From Saprospiraceae bacterium (GTDB lineage Bacteria > Bacteroidota > Bacteroidia > Chitinophagales > Saprospiraceae), in the NCBI GenBank assembly GCA_016710265.1, contig JADJJL010000003.1, positions 325,001-389,000 of the forward strand: 64,000 nucleotides of DNA. The letters are read 5' to 3'. Positions 18,158-27,001 of this stretch are shown here, one piece after another. The notes below the pieces were generated by a model, which was not told the origin of the DNA, searched no databases, and worked only from the letters and a program-made list of their open reading frames with translations. The number at the start of each line of letters is the position of its first letter. Positions within the stretch are counted from its first letter, which is position 1. The translations under genes were made by a program, and so were the position numbers.

Positions 18158-19438
18158 ATGGATAGGAGGTCTTCATTTAAGTTTCTAGCAGCGTCTGCAG
18201 CAGGAGTGCTCAGTCCAAGTTTAATTCTGAAAGCAACAGAGCAAAGCTATAAATCAAGTCTTGATCATTTGTCTGTTTTCGATGGATTGGATGAAGGGGA
18301 AGAATTCTGGCATCAGATCCGACAAGCTTATTCTGCCTCGCCAACCATGATCAATCTCAACAATGGTGGAGTAGCACCAAGTCCAAGGGTGGTGCAAGAA
18401 GCTGTGGAATATTACAGCAGATTGTGCAATGAAGCTCCTTCCTATTATATGTGGCGGATTTTGGATCAGGGACGCGAACCCATGCGTCAGAAAATGGCCG
18501 AAGTTTGTGGTTGTTCACCGGATGAGATTTCATTCCATCGCAATTCATCAGAATCTCTTGAAACCATCATTTTTGGTTTAAGACTCAAAGCAGGTGATGA
18601 GGTGGTCCTGACCAAACAGGATTATCCCAACATGATCAATGCCTGGAAGCAAAGAGAAAAAAGAGATGGAATCGTCTTGAAATGGATCAGTTTCGATTTT
18701 CCGATTGAAGATAAATCGGTTATTGTCAAAAAATATGCAGAAGCTTTTTCTTCAAAAACGAAAATCGCTCAAATCACACACGTCATCAATTGGAATGGTC
18801 AGTTGCTACCCGCTGCAGAGATTGCAGAAGAAGCCCATAAAAGAGGAATTGAGGTGATGGTGGATGCCGCTCATAGCTTTGTACATTTTCCATACAAAAT
18901 TCCAGATCTTAAATGTGATTATTGGGGAACCAGTCTTCATAAATGGATGAGTGCGCCGATTGGTACTGGATTGCTGTATGTAAAAAAAGAGAAGATCAAA
19001 AATTTGTATCCCTTATTTGCAGCCGCAGATCCCGACAGTGAAGACATCCGAAAATTTGAAGCGCAGGGTACCCGTGCCATGGCAATCGAACACGCAACGG
19101 CTCAAGCGATTGATTTTTATTTAATGATCGGAGCAGAAAGGAAATTTAACCGCTTGTACGAATTAAAAATGCATTGGGTTAATCAGGTTAAATTACATCC
19201 CAAAGTGAAAATTATATCACCTCTTTCCAAGGAATTTAGTGGAGCGATTTGTAATATTGCGATCGATGGAAAAACTCCCGGTCAACTTTCCGAATTTTTA
19301 CAAAATGAATATAAAATTCACACCGTCTCGATCGACTGGGAAAATATTCACGGCGTCAGAATTACTCCCAATGTATACACCATGAAATCGGAATTGGACA
19401 AACTGGCGAGAGGAATTTTGAAATTTGCAGAGAGTTGA
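18158..19438 (+). CDS. Tat-exported class V aminotransferase-fold PLP enzyme (isopenicillin-N-epimerase-like)
   Basis: A 426-residue fold-type I PLP enzyme. The N-terminus, MDRRSSFKFLAASAAGVLSPS, is a twin-arginine signal with RR at 3-4 and a short Ala-rich hydrophobic core. Catalytic features: D236 in MVDAAHSF binds the PLP ring nitrogen, and K262 in TSLHKWMSAPIG is the Schiff-base lysine; NLNNGGVAPSPR at 67-78 matches the class V N-terminal motif. Such exported class V proteins are annotated as cysteine-desulfurase-like or isopenicillin N epimerase-like; the real substrate is unknown. Export through Tat fits a protein that must bind its cofactor before translocation. The gene converges with the aspartyl protease across an inverted-repeat spacer. 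Confidence 0.88.
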   Translation: MDRRSSFKFLAASAAGVLSPSLILKATEQSYKSSLDHLSVFDGLDEGEEFWHQIRQAYSASPTMINLNNGGVAPSPRVVQEAVEYYSRLCNEAPSYYMWRILDQGREPMRQKMAEVCGCSPDEISFHRNSSESLETIIFGLRLKAGDEVVLTKQDYPNMINAWKQREKRDGIVLKWISFDFPIEDKSVIVKKYAEAFSSKTKIAQITHVINWNGQLLPAAEIAEEAHKRGIEVMVDAAHSFVHFPYKIPDLKCDYWGTSLHKWMSAPIGTGLLYVKKEKIKNLYPLFAAADPDSEDIRKFEAQGTRAMAIEHATAQAIDFYLMIGAERKFNRLYELKMHWVNQVKLHPKVKIISPLSKEFSGAICNIAIDGKTPGQLSEFLQNEYKIHTVSIDWENIHGVRITPNVYTMKSELDKLARGILKFAES

Positions 19439-19448
19439 TAATAGTTAT

Positions 19449-19562
19449 AAGTTTTAAGTTATTAGTTTTAAGTTATTATTCATTTTTATAACTTAAAACT
19501 CAACACTTAAAACTCATAAGTCTTCCCCAACTTAAAACTTAACACTTAAAACTCAAAACTTT
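19449..19562. repeat. AAGTTTTAAGTTAT-type inverted repeat between convergent genes
   Basis: The left arm at 19449-19476 (two AGTTTTAAGTTAT units) is complementary, with few mismatches, to the right arm at 19488-19515 (two ACTTAAAACT units) over an 11-nt loop; a third and fourth ACTTAAAACT unit follow at 19529-19562. It sits exactly between the stop codons of convergent genes and could form a 28-bp stem in both transcripts, perhaps a terminator. Confidence 0.65.
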
Positions 19563-19565
19563 CCC

Positions 19566-20786
19566 TTAAATTAATTCCCTTAGACGTATGTTTCGTTTGA
19601 TCTTTACATTGTTGCGGAGCAGCTTGATTTTTACTTTGTCCAGTTTTTTGGAAGACAATATTTTTTGGATATAATGCAAACTGAGAAAACTTTTACCCAA
19701 GCCTTTGAGTGAAACAATTTCATCTCCAATTTCAATGCCTGCTTCTTCTGCCGGACTTCCGGGAATGACCATGGATACATAGTAATTTTTAAGCATGGGT
19801 CCTCCTGATACCACCAATATTCCGGAACGGTCAAACTGGATGATTTTATTTTTGGTAGATTTTAATTTTAGATATAGTTTTTGATTTCGGTAGTCCAGAA
19901 AAATGGAATATTTTTCTAATATTTGATTTCCAATGATGCCTTTTTTTTGTGAAGGATCCAAGCTGAGCTGTATGCTGTCAATGATGTGAAAATAAGTTGG
20001 AACCAAAGTTTGGCTTTGATTACAAAATTGAAATTGGTCTATCCTTCCCACCAAGCCATTGATTTTTCCTCCCAATCCAGATCCCAAATATCCCGGAATA
20101 AGAGGTTGCGGCATGGTGAGAATGTCTTTTTCGTAAGCGTAGATTAACAGTGGAACTCCGGCACCAGTGTCCAATAATAATTCCATAGGGATGGGTTTTA
20201 CACTAGACGTGCTCTGAACCATGGTTTGGATGTAAGGTTTGTTTTTTTGAATGGAATTGGAACAAACGGTGTAGGATTTATTTATTTTTTTAGGAAGTTT
20301 TTCATGAAGTATGATTTGTTGGCGTCTGTAGTCGATTTCAAGGATATAGTTTGAAAAACAGTTTGCACTCAATATTCCCTGTACATTTTCTCCAACCCAT
20401 TCTGACAATGCTTGATTTGCGTCTTCTAGAACCAACCACGGAAATGTCAATTCCCCAAAAGCAGGAATGACGTTGGTTAGAGGCTTTGTGATTAATGCAT
20501 TTAGTTCTTGCTGAAAATCGGAACCGATGACCTTTACTTGTCTGGTATAAATGTTTTCAAAGAGGTCCGTATAAATTCTATCAAAGAGTATATGATGTTC
20601 TGCACCTGTGTCAAAAATCAGTTGTACCGGGATTTTCGAATTAACCTTGAGTTCAATCAATATAAATGATTGCACATATCGAAAAGGAATTTTGATGGGT
20701 GCTGCAAGAACAAAGCCGCTTAATAAACAAATCAATCCACACATCCAGATAGATCTAAGTTTTTGGATATGATGGAAAAAATTCAT
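19566..20786 (-). CDS. Exported double retropepsin-like aspartyl protease with PDZ domain
   Basis: A 406-residue protein with a signal peptide (hydrophobic residues 14-28). Two retropepsin-like half-sites are visible: LIFDTGAEHHILF with D59 and MELLLDTGAGVPLLIY with D206. Retropepsins normally dimerise to bring together two DTG motifs; here both occur in one chain, as in other bacterial two-domain aspartyl proteases. A PDZ domain follows at about 325-400 (VIPGSPAEEAGIEIGDEIVSL). It is probably periplasmic or surface-bound. It ends convergent with the PLP enzyme gene. The upstream gene on the same strand lies 37 bp away. Confidence 0.87.
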   Translation of the reverse strand: MNFFHHIQKLRSIWMCGLICLLSGFVLAAPIKIPFRYVQSFILIELKVNSKIPVQLIFDTGAEHHILFDRIYTDLFENIYTRQVKVIGSDFQQELNALITKPLTNVIPAFGELTFPWLVLEDANQALSEWVGENVQGILSANCFSNYILEIDYRRQQIILHEKLPKKINKSYTVCSNSIQKNKPYIQTMVQSTSSVKPIPMELLLDTGAGVPLLIYAYEKDILTMPQPLIPGYLGSGLGGKINGLVGRIDQFQFCNQSQTLVPTYFHIIDSIQLSLDPSQKKGIIGNQILEKYSIFLDYRNQKLYLKLKSTKNKIIQFDRSGILVVSGGPMLKNYYVSMVIPGSPAEEAGIEIGDEIVSLKGLGKSFLSLHYIQKILSSKKLDKVKIKLLRNNVKIKRNIRLRELI

Positions 20787-20823
20787 CTTGTTTTAATTTT
20801 GATCGAAATACATCCACTATGGA

Positions 20824-21327
20824 TTATCTAATCATTTTTCGAAGTGAAAATACAGCAGTTAGAACCAAAGCCAACAATAAAAATATGACAAATGTAAACG
20901 GCAATCCGGTCAATGCAAAAATTCGAGTGCGATCCAAAATCCACATCAAAGTCAACATAACAGCGATGATGCTGATGAGTGCTGTTAATTTTCCAAATCC
21001 TGGAATTTCGTCAAATGATATAAATCTTGCGCTGATCCAAAAGGTAGCGAGCATGGAAATAAAAGGTAAAACCTGAATCACCAAATTCGTTTCCATAATG
21101 CTTCGCCTTTCCCAAAAAAAGAAATATAAATTTAAAGTTGCTGCAAAGATACCCGGTATGGCAATGGCGTAGATTAAGAAAGTAAAAACATATTTCCAGG
21201 GACTGTGGTGCGTATTGGGTTCTGAAGTCCACCCGGCCACCAAAGCAATGCAAGGGATGACCAAACAATATGCCAAACTATAAAACGGATGTGCAGTGAT
21301 TAAATTGAAAAAATCTTGTAAAGTCAT
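20824..21327 (-). CDS. Four- or five-span membrane protein of unknown function
   Basis: A 167-residue integral membrane protein with hydrophobic segments near residues 17-31, 45-71, 82-98, 112-130 and 138-158, separated by short charged loops (WERRSIMETN, DRTR, SLRKMIR). I recognise no conserved family motif. Its ATG lies 4 bp after the odhB stop, so it is almost certainly translated from the odhB message. The connection to 2-oxoglutarate dehydrogenase is positional only. Confidence 0.75.
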   Translation of the reverse strand: MTLQDFFNLITAHPFYSLAYCLVIPCIALVAGWTSEPNTHHSPWKYVFTFLIYAIAIPGIFAATLNLYFFFWERRSIMETNLVIQVLPFISMLATFWISARFISFDEIPGFGKLTALISIIAVMLTLMWILDRTRIFALTGLPFTFVIFLLLALVLTAVFSLRKMIR

Positions 21328-21331
21328 TGCT

Positions 21332-22549
21332 TTAAATTTGTAAAAATAAACGTGCAGGATCTTCTATTAATTCTTTAATTCTAACTAGAAATTTCACCGA
21401 CGAACTTCCATCAATCACGCGATGATCGTATGAAAGTGCTAAGTACATCATAGGCCTGATAAGGACCTGTCCATCGATGGCCACAGGTCTATCTTTAATG
21501 GCGTGTAGTCCGAGAATCGCAGATTGAGGTTCATTGATAATGGGCGTACTCATCAAAGATCCGAAAACACCGCCATTGGTGATGGTGAAAGTACCTCCTG
21601 ACATTTCTTCCAAACTCAGTTTTCCGGATCTTGCTTTTTCGGCGAGGGATTTTAATTTTAATTCAAAGACATCCAGAGTTAAAGTTTCAACATTGTGAAT
21701 GGGTGGAACCACCAAACCTGTAGGCGTAGAAATCGCCATCGAAATATCTACATAATCATGATAAATAAAATCTTCACCATCGATGTGTGCGTTAACTTCG
21801 GGCATTTCTATCAAGGCTTGTGCTGCTGCTTTCGCAAAAAATGACATGAACCCAAGCTTGGTGCCATACTTGGCTAGAAACTTTTCATTGTATTTATTTC
21901 TCCAATCCATGACAGCACTCATATCCACCTCGTTAAAGGTGGTGAGCATCGCCGTTTCATTTTTAACCGAGACCAAACGTTTGGAAATCGTTCTGCGCAT
22001 CCGGGACATTTTTTCTCTCCGGATATTTCGGCTAAGGCTAGTTGACTCCATGGTTTTAGCCAATGGCTCGGAAAGATTTGAATTTACAGCTGGGGAAATT
22101 GGATTAGAGTTAGTCTGGATCTTCTCCAATACGTCTCCTTTTGTGATTCTGCCTTCCTTACCGGAACCTATAATTTGTTCTTTGCTTAGGTTTTGTTCAC
22201 GCATCAACTTAGCCGCGGATGGTGCTGCAGGTAGATCATCTTTAGAGGCAGTTTGAGCGGCCGTGGAAGCAGCAGGTTTTGTGGTTTCAGAGCTGGACGG
22301 AGACTGGATCGAGATGTCAATTTGAGCCACAATGCTTCCAACTTTTAAATCATCTCCTTCCTTGGCTTTCTGGATGAGTTTTCCGGCTTTTTCTGCAGGT
22401 AGTTCGAAGGTGGCCTTGTCGGACTCAAACTCGCAAAGAGCCTGATCCAGGCTAACAATGGTACCATCGGCGACGAGCCATTTAGCGAGGGTAACTTCGG
22501 TGACGGATTCACCAATAGAGGGTACAATAATATCAATAATAGAAGCCAT
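21332..22549 (-). CDS. odhB: 2-oxoglutarate dehydrogenase E2 (dihydrolipoyllysine succinyltransferase)
   Basis: E2 core of the 2-oxoglutarate dehydrogenase complex, transferring succinyl groups from E1-bound intermediate to CoA. In 405 residues: an N-terminal lipoyl domain with K45 in [14 protein letters not shown]; an Ala/Pro-rich linker; an E3/E1-binding domain ([13 protein letters not shown] ... [15 protein letters not shown]); and the catalytic acyltransferase ending [16 protein letters not shown] with the HxxxDG active site. The single lipoyl domain and the wording [14 protein letters not shown] favour succinyl- over acetyltransferase. E1 (sucA) is not adjacent. A perfect -7 box gives a leader of about 14 nt. 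Confidence 0.94.
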   Translation of the reverse strand: MASIIDIIVPSIGESVTEVTLAKWLVADGTIVSLDQALCEFESDKATFELPAEKAGKLIQKAKEGDDLKVGSIVAQIDISIQSPSSSETTKPAASTAAQTASKDDLPAAPSAAKLMREQNLSKEQIIGSGKEGRITKGDVLEKIQTNSNPISPAVNSNLSEPLAKTMESTSLSRNIRREKMSRMRRTISKRLVSVKNETAMLTTFNEVDMSAVMDWRNKYNEKFLAKYGTKLGFMSFFAKAAAQALIEMPEVNAHIDGEDFIYHDYVDISMAISTPTGLVVPPIHNVETLTLDVFELKLKSLAEKARSGKLSLEEMSGGTFTITNGGVFGSLMSTPIINEPQSAILGLHAIKDRPVAIDGQVLIRPMMYLALSYDHRVIDGSSSVKFLVRIKELIEDPARLFLQI

Positions 22550-22566
22550 AAGCGTTGTTTAATGGA

Positions 22567-22574
22567 CAAATATA
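22567..22574 (-). promoter_or_regulatory. -7 promoter box for odhB
   Basis: Minus-strand TATATTTG, a perfect TAnnTTTG; predicted start near 22563, 14 nt before the ATG. Confidence 0.65.
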
Positions 22575-22743
22575 GTTCGTTTTGAAGACAAAAACTAATA
22601 ATTAGTATTAGTCTAAATAAAAATTTAGGATAATCTAATTATCAATATTTTGTTATTGGGTTCTTTTTCGCATTTTCAAAAAGATTCAATTGGAAGTCTA
22701 ATTGAAATGTAATTAATAAATACCTTGGATCCTTTCCTTATTA

Positions 22744-23595
22744 TTGCACAAATTTTATCCATTGCTTGAGAAACAAATAGCGGAAGCGCGCGCATATCCA
22801 GCAAAGGTCCTCTTAATTGGAGAATACGCTGTATTGTATGGTGGCACTGCCTTGGGCTTGCCTTACAATCCCTTTAGAGCATGTTGGGCAGTTGGAGAGA
22901 GTGAAAACCCACAACTAAATTTGTTTTTGGAGTTCTTAAAGGGGAAAAGTGAATTGTCTCAATACTTGGATTTAATAACTTTTGAATCAGATCTTCAACA
23001 AGGACTTTACCTGGATTCCAACATCCCTCTTTCATCCGGATTGGGAAGTAGCGGCGCTGTGGTGGCGGCGGTCTGGGATCGTTATGGAAAAGACAAACAA
23101 AATTTACAACTCAGAGAAATTTTTTCTCAGATGGAAGGATTTTACCACGGCAATAGTTCGGGTTTGGATCCTTTGATTATTTATCATCAAAAACCAGTTC
23201 AATTGAGTAATGAAGGAGTGTCTCTCATTTCTTCAGAAATTCCATTTGAGACGAACGATTATAAAATCTCTTTAGTAGACAGCGGACAGAAAAGGGATAC
23301 ACACATATGGGTGAATAAATTTAAAACAAAGATGGAAAATTCCGATTTTAAGAATGCCTTCCATTCAGATTTTCTGCCATCCAACGAACAAATTATAAAT
23401 GCTTTTTTGAATGGAGAATCGGACAAAATTTTTTCACTTTGGAAATCCATTTCTGCATTTCAATTAAATCACCTGCCAGAATTTATTCCAGAGCATATAA
23501 AATCAAAATGGTTGACTGAACACAGTGCTTTTAAACTATGCGGAGCAGGTGGAGGTGGTTATTTTTTGAGGATGGAGAATGGTGTAAACGGCTAA
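22744..23595 (+). CDS. GHMP kinase, mevalonate-kinase-like
   Basis: A 283-residue GHMP-fold kinase. The N-terminal substrate motif is PAKVLLIGEYAVLYGG, the ATP-binding loop is PLSSGLGSSGAVVAA (about 97-111), the catalytic Asp lies in YHGNSSGLDPLIIY, and motif 3 is LCGAGGGGYF near the C-terminus. The HGNSSGLDP text resembles mevalonate kinase and the related GYDIA group of Bacteroidota; the substrate is therefore probably mevalonate or a similar alcohol, but no other isoprenoid gene is nearby. No ATG is available before the GEY motif; TTG at 22744 is the likely start, 16 nt after a near-consensus TACCTTGG box (22721-22728). Its stop codon lies inside a direct repeat. Confidence 0.8.
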   Translation: MHKFYPLLEKQIAEARAYPAKVLLIGEYAVLYGGTALGLPYNPFRACWAVGESENPQLNLFLEFLKGKSELSQYLDLITFESDLQQGLYLDSNIPLSSGLGSSGAVVAAVWDRYGKDKQNLQLREIFSQMEGFYHGNSSGLDPLIIYHQKPVQLSNEGVSLISSEIPFETNDYKISLVDSGQKRDTHIWVNKFKTKMENSDFKNAFHSDFLPSNEQIINAFLNGESDKIFSLWKSISAFQLNHLPEFIPEHIKSKWLTEHSAFKLCGAGGGGYFLRMENGVNG

Positions 23596-23732
23596 TTGTC
23601 TTGACAGGATTTACAAGATTAATGGATGGACAGGATTAAATTTAGAAGGAGCAGTGAAGAAGTAAAGTTAATTGTCTTGACAGGATTTACAAGATTAAAT
23701 GATGGACAGGATAAATTTTAGAAGGAGAGCAG
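23593..23732. repeat. Two direct copies of a 62-bp TTGACAGGATTTACAAGATTAA repeat
   Basis: Copy one begins at 23593 and copy two at 23669, each reading TAATTGTCTTGACAGGATTT, then ACAAGATTAA..GGATGGACAGGAT and TTTAGAAGGAG. The period is 76 bp, including a short unrelated spacer. The first copy begins on the stop codon of the GHMP kinase. 'Acaggatttacaagatt' repeats of this kind are common in Bacteroidota spacers; their role is unknown. Confidence 0.75.
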
Positions 23733-23779
23733 CCTTTATTAAAGTAAAAAATATTATTGAAGAGTATTCAATTAAAGTA

Positions 23780-26700
23780 CTAATTAAAAATAATCTTCGA
23801 ATAAGCTTTTAAACCCTGTTGATCGGAGATAGACAAGAAATAGATTCCAGTGAAAAGTTCATTTCTTTCAACTTTAAGAGTACTTCCAGAAAATTTGTAA
23901 TTGCGTAATTCACGACCTGAAGAGTTAGTGAGCTTAACATTCAAACTTTTATTCCTTAAATAGTCCGGTAAAGCAATAGAAGTCCATTGATCTGTTGGGT
24001 TTGGAACAGCTTTTAATTCTAATGCTTTGGCATCATGAATATCATTGACTTTTGTAATGGTAGTAAGTTTGACAACGGCTGTATTTGTAGCAACGGCTTC
24101 ATTATAGTCAAAATAGATGTCCGCTTTATTACTAATTAACGTTCCAAACTTCAATTGGGATAATTTGGGTTTTATAGAGTACATCACGTACCCGTTAGAA
24201 GCCATCTCATCAATATTGCTATCTGGAAGCATAATATTTTTAAATTCAAATTCAAGTAAACCACTTTCATTGATTGAATATGAATTTGGATGACTTGAAG
24301 AAAGAATATTGACACTAGACCAATCCAGATGATAGTCTAGTTTATCCGTTATTCTGATGTTAAAGGCTGTATCAGTGCCTGTATTTTGAAATCTAATTAG
24401 ATATTTAATTAAAGAATCAGTTTTGTAAATGGCATCCGATTGATTTCCATTGACAAATGCGGTTTTGTCATTGGGATCAAATGCACCTACATTCCTTTCG
24501 CAAATAATGGAAGTATCTATGATTGGTAAAACGCCTTTGCAAGCTTGGGGATTATCGCTTAAGTATTGAATGCAATGTTCTTGACCAAGTTCGGCGGTGC
24601 AAGATATTTTGAAGGTGAAGCTGATTCTAAAACTCTGACCATCCGCGATTTCTGGAATAGTAAACTCCCAAACATTTCCATTGATGGCACTTGGGTTCAT
24701 CGAAGAATGTAGGATTTCGTAATAATCATCAAATATGATGGTCACTTTTGAGTTGATTGCAGACGCTGACCCTTCATTTCTGACTGTAAATTCTGCAGAA
24801 TTATTGTCAAAGCATCTGCGTAATCTACCTGTGACCATATTGATATAAAGATCAGCACACAGTTCAGTAGGCTGGATCATAATATCTTTAAATTCAGTAT
24901 TTGAATTTGCTTGTACGGTAAATTGTTTCGGGAAATTGCATTCATCCCATATTAAGGAATTTTTCTTTAATCTTAGATCGTAAGTACCATTGGATAAGTA
25001 TGCTTTAAATTCTCCATTCGGAAGAATTGGAATTTCATGTTTTAAATTTGTTCCAACAAGTTCTAATTGGAAGGATCTCGTTTTATTTTCGTTCACGGAT
25101 TTTTTACAATCATTGTCCTCGTCAAGAATTACATTTCCGCTTATTAGTGTATTGTAGGAGTTTAGTTTTTGATCATACTTAAAGATGGTGGAGTTAGGAA
25201 CAACAGCATATAAATAATCATTTTGGCCTCTATGTAATTCGATAATATTCGAAGAATTTATTCCTAATTGACTTAGATTGATATTAAAAGAGGTTTTGCT
25301 TAATAAATTGTAAACGTATAAATTGTTATGTAGTATTGAGTATATATTTTCATGTTCATCATATAAAGCAGGGAATTGTTGATTAGGTACAGGTAAAACT
25401 TCAATTGTTTTACCAAAATCTCGTGTCATCTGAAAGGCATAATTAGAATTATCATCCCTTGCAAACCAAATAAAAATATTATTCTTTGTTAAAACAAGGT
25501 CATATACATCCTCTATACCTTGAGCCAAGAATTTGTTCCAATTTAATCCATAATCCAGTGAGTAATATATGCTGTCATATCCGCTTCCATAAAGTATATT
25601 TTGTTTAGAAAACTTTAATCCAGAATAGATGTAAGGAAAATCGATATATTCTCCATATAAATTCCAAGATTTGCCTTTGTCATAAGAAATATAATTTTTG
25701 TTATAATCATATAAGACCAAATTTTCATTATTATCCATGATTAAATTGTCATGTATATTATCATCTGGAACTTTATTTTTAATTGAGGTTTTAAACTGAT
25801 CAGAACTAACTTCTAATGTATCTCTAAATACAGATGCCATTGTGCCATCTTTCCAAAATAGTAGTGGACTTATATTTTCCATATTTTTCCAACTATTTCC
25901 ATCATCAAGCGATATTTGGTTACTGTGAGTATTATAAGTAAACACCTTTTTATCTCCAAATTGCACAATGTCGTAAACGTAAGGTTCGTCTATAGGTAAT
26001 TCTAATTTCTTAATGGTTTTATTCGGGCTTATAAGAAATGCATTTTTTTGATTACATATTAAAATGTCATCTGCATTTGAAGTAGTAATTATATCATCAT
26101 TATCCAGGTTGTCATTATAATTATTATCATATGGATGATTGTTGTCCCAATTTACTCCTCCATCTATTGAACGATAAAATTTTTTAGAGTAAGTTAACAA
26201 AGATCCATCATTAAGCTCAATAAGATTTGTAATTTCTGTGGGACCAGGTTTAAAAACAAAAGGAGCCCAGAATAATCCATCGTTTTGCGAGTAATTAGGA
26301 TAATAACTTAGGTCAAAAAGTGTATTTGTCTTTTTATGGAAAAACATGGTTTGACAACATCTAGTCGTCAAAACTTGTATCATGTTTTTGCCATCATGAT
26401 TAAATTTCCAAATTTCTCCTGAAGCCCCGAGAGTCATTCGTACAAAATTATTATTACCTCCCAGGCATAAGAATTCAAGTGTATGGGTCCACCACGATTG
26501 GACGGTGTTAAAGTTGATTCCATCTAGTGAATGATAGAAGTTTCTATTATCACCACCATATATTTTTCCATCAGGAGAGAATGCAAAATTTTCAAATTCT
26601 TTGTTTAAAGCGATTATAATCCATTTTTTCAATGATTTATCTAAATAAAATAATTGATTATAGTAAGAAATATAAATAATTCCAGAAGGAGATTCTTTCA

Positions 26701-26950
26701 TTATTATAGTATTACTATTATTATTTTTAATTAATCCTTCGCTAATTTCTGTCCATTGATTTCCCATATCTGAGGAAAAGAATATTCTCCCTGATTGACT
26801 AGCGCAATATATTTCACTTTTTTCTTTGGTAATAATTGCATTAATTATACCTGTGCCTATTGGACCGTTCAGTTTAACCCAATTTTGAGAAAAGGTGGAT
26901 GTTGTAAAACTAAATGCGATGATCAATAATTGTAAGAACCTGGATTTCAT
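23780..26950 (-). CDS. T9SS-secreted propeller/DUF11-like surface protein, copy A
   Basis: A 1056-residue exported protein. A signal peptide (cleavage near TSTFSQ) is followed by a sialidase/photosystem-assembly-like propeller of about 600 residues with repeated 'SxDxGxxW' signatures (SSDMGNQWTEI, SIDGGVNWDNN, SLDDGNSWKNM, SYDKGKSWNLY, SLDYGLNWNKF), then a carboxypeptidase-regulatory-like segment (DEDNDCKKS...), two DUF11-like/NEAT-free adhesive domains with Cys pairs and the motif GAFDPNDKTAF, and a type A T9SS sorting domain (AVPNPTDQWTSIALP ... FTGIYFLSI ... YSKIIFN). It is a tandem duplicate of the gene at 27002: C-terminal 446 residues nearly identical, propeller much more diverged. Probably a cell-surface adhesin or binding protein. 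Confidence 0.82.
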   Translation of the reverse strand: MKSRFLQLLIIAFSFTTSTFSQNWVKLNGPIGTGIINAIITKEKSEIYCASQSGRIFFSSDMGNQWTEISEGLIKNNNSNTIIMKESPSGIIYISYYNQLFYLDKSLKKWIIIALNKEFENFAFSPDGKIYGGDNRNFYHSLDGINFNTVQSWWTHTLEFLCLGGNNNFVRMTLGASGEIWKFNHDGKNMIQVLTTRCCQTMFFHKKTNTLFDLSYYPNYSQNDGLFWAPFVFKPGPTEITNLIELNDGSLLTYSKKFYRSIDGGVNWDNNHPYDNNYNDNLDNDDIITTSNADDILICNQKNAFLISPNKTIKKLELPIDEPYVYDIVQFGDKKVFTYNTHSNQISLDDGNSWKNMENISPLLFWKDGTMASVFRDTLEVSSDQFKTSIKNKVPDDNIHDNLIMDNNENLVLYDYNKNYISYDKGKSWNLYGEYIDFPYIYSGLKFSKQNILYGSGYDSIYYSLDYGLNWNKFLAQGIEDVYDLVLTKNNIFIWFARDDNSNYAFQMTRDFGKTIEVLPVPNQQFPALYDEHENIYSILHNNLYVYNLLSKTSFNINLSQLGINSSNIIELHRGQNDYLYAVVPNSTIFKYDQKLNSYNTLISGNVILDEDNDCKKSVNENKTRSFQLELVGTNLKHEIPILPNGEFKAYLSNGTYDLRLKKNSLIWDECNFPKQFTVQANSNTEFKDIMIQPTELCADLYINMVTGRLRRCFDNNSAEFTVRNEGSASAINSKVTIIFDDYYEILHSSMNPSAINGNVWEFTIPEIADGQSFRISFTFKISCTAELGQEHCIQYLSDNPQACKGVLPIIDTSIICERNVGAFDPNDKTAFVNGNQSDAIYKTDSLIKYLIRFQNTGTDTAFNIRITDKLDYHLDWSSVNILSSSHPNSYSINESGLLEFEFKNIMLPDSNIDEMASNGYVMYSIKPKLSQLKFGTLISNKADIYFDYNEAVATNTAVVKLTTITKVNDIHDAKALELKAVPNPTDQWTSIALPDYLRNKSLNVKLTNSSGRELRNYKFSGSTLKVERNELFTGIYFLSISDQQGLKAYSKIIFN

Positions 26951-27001
26951 AAGTATGGTTATTTAGAAAATTAATTAACTCTATTTATTTCAGCCAAACG
27001 A

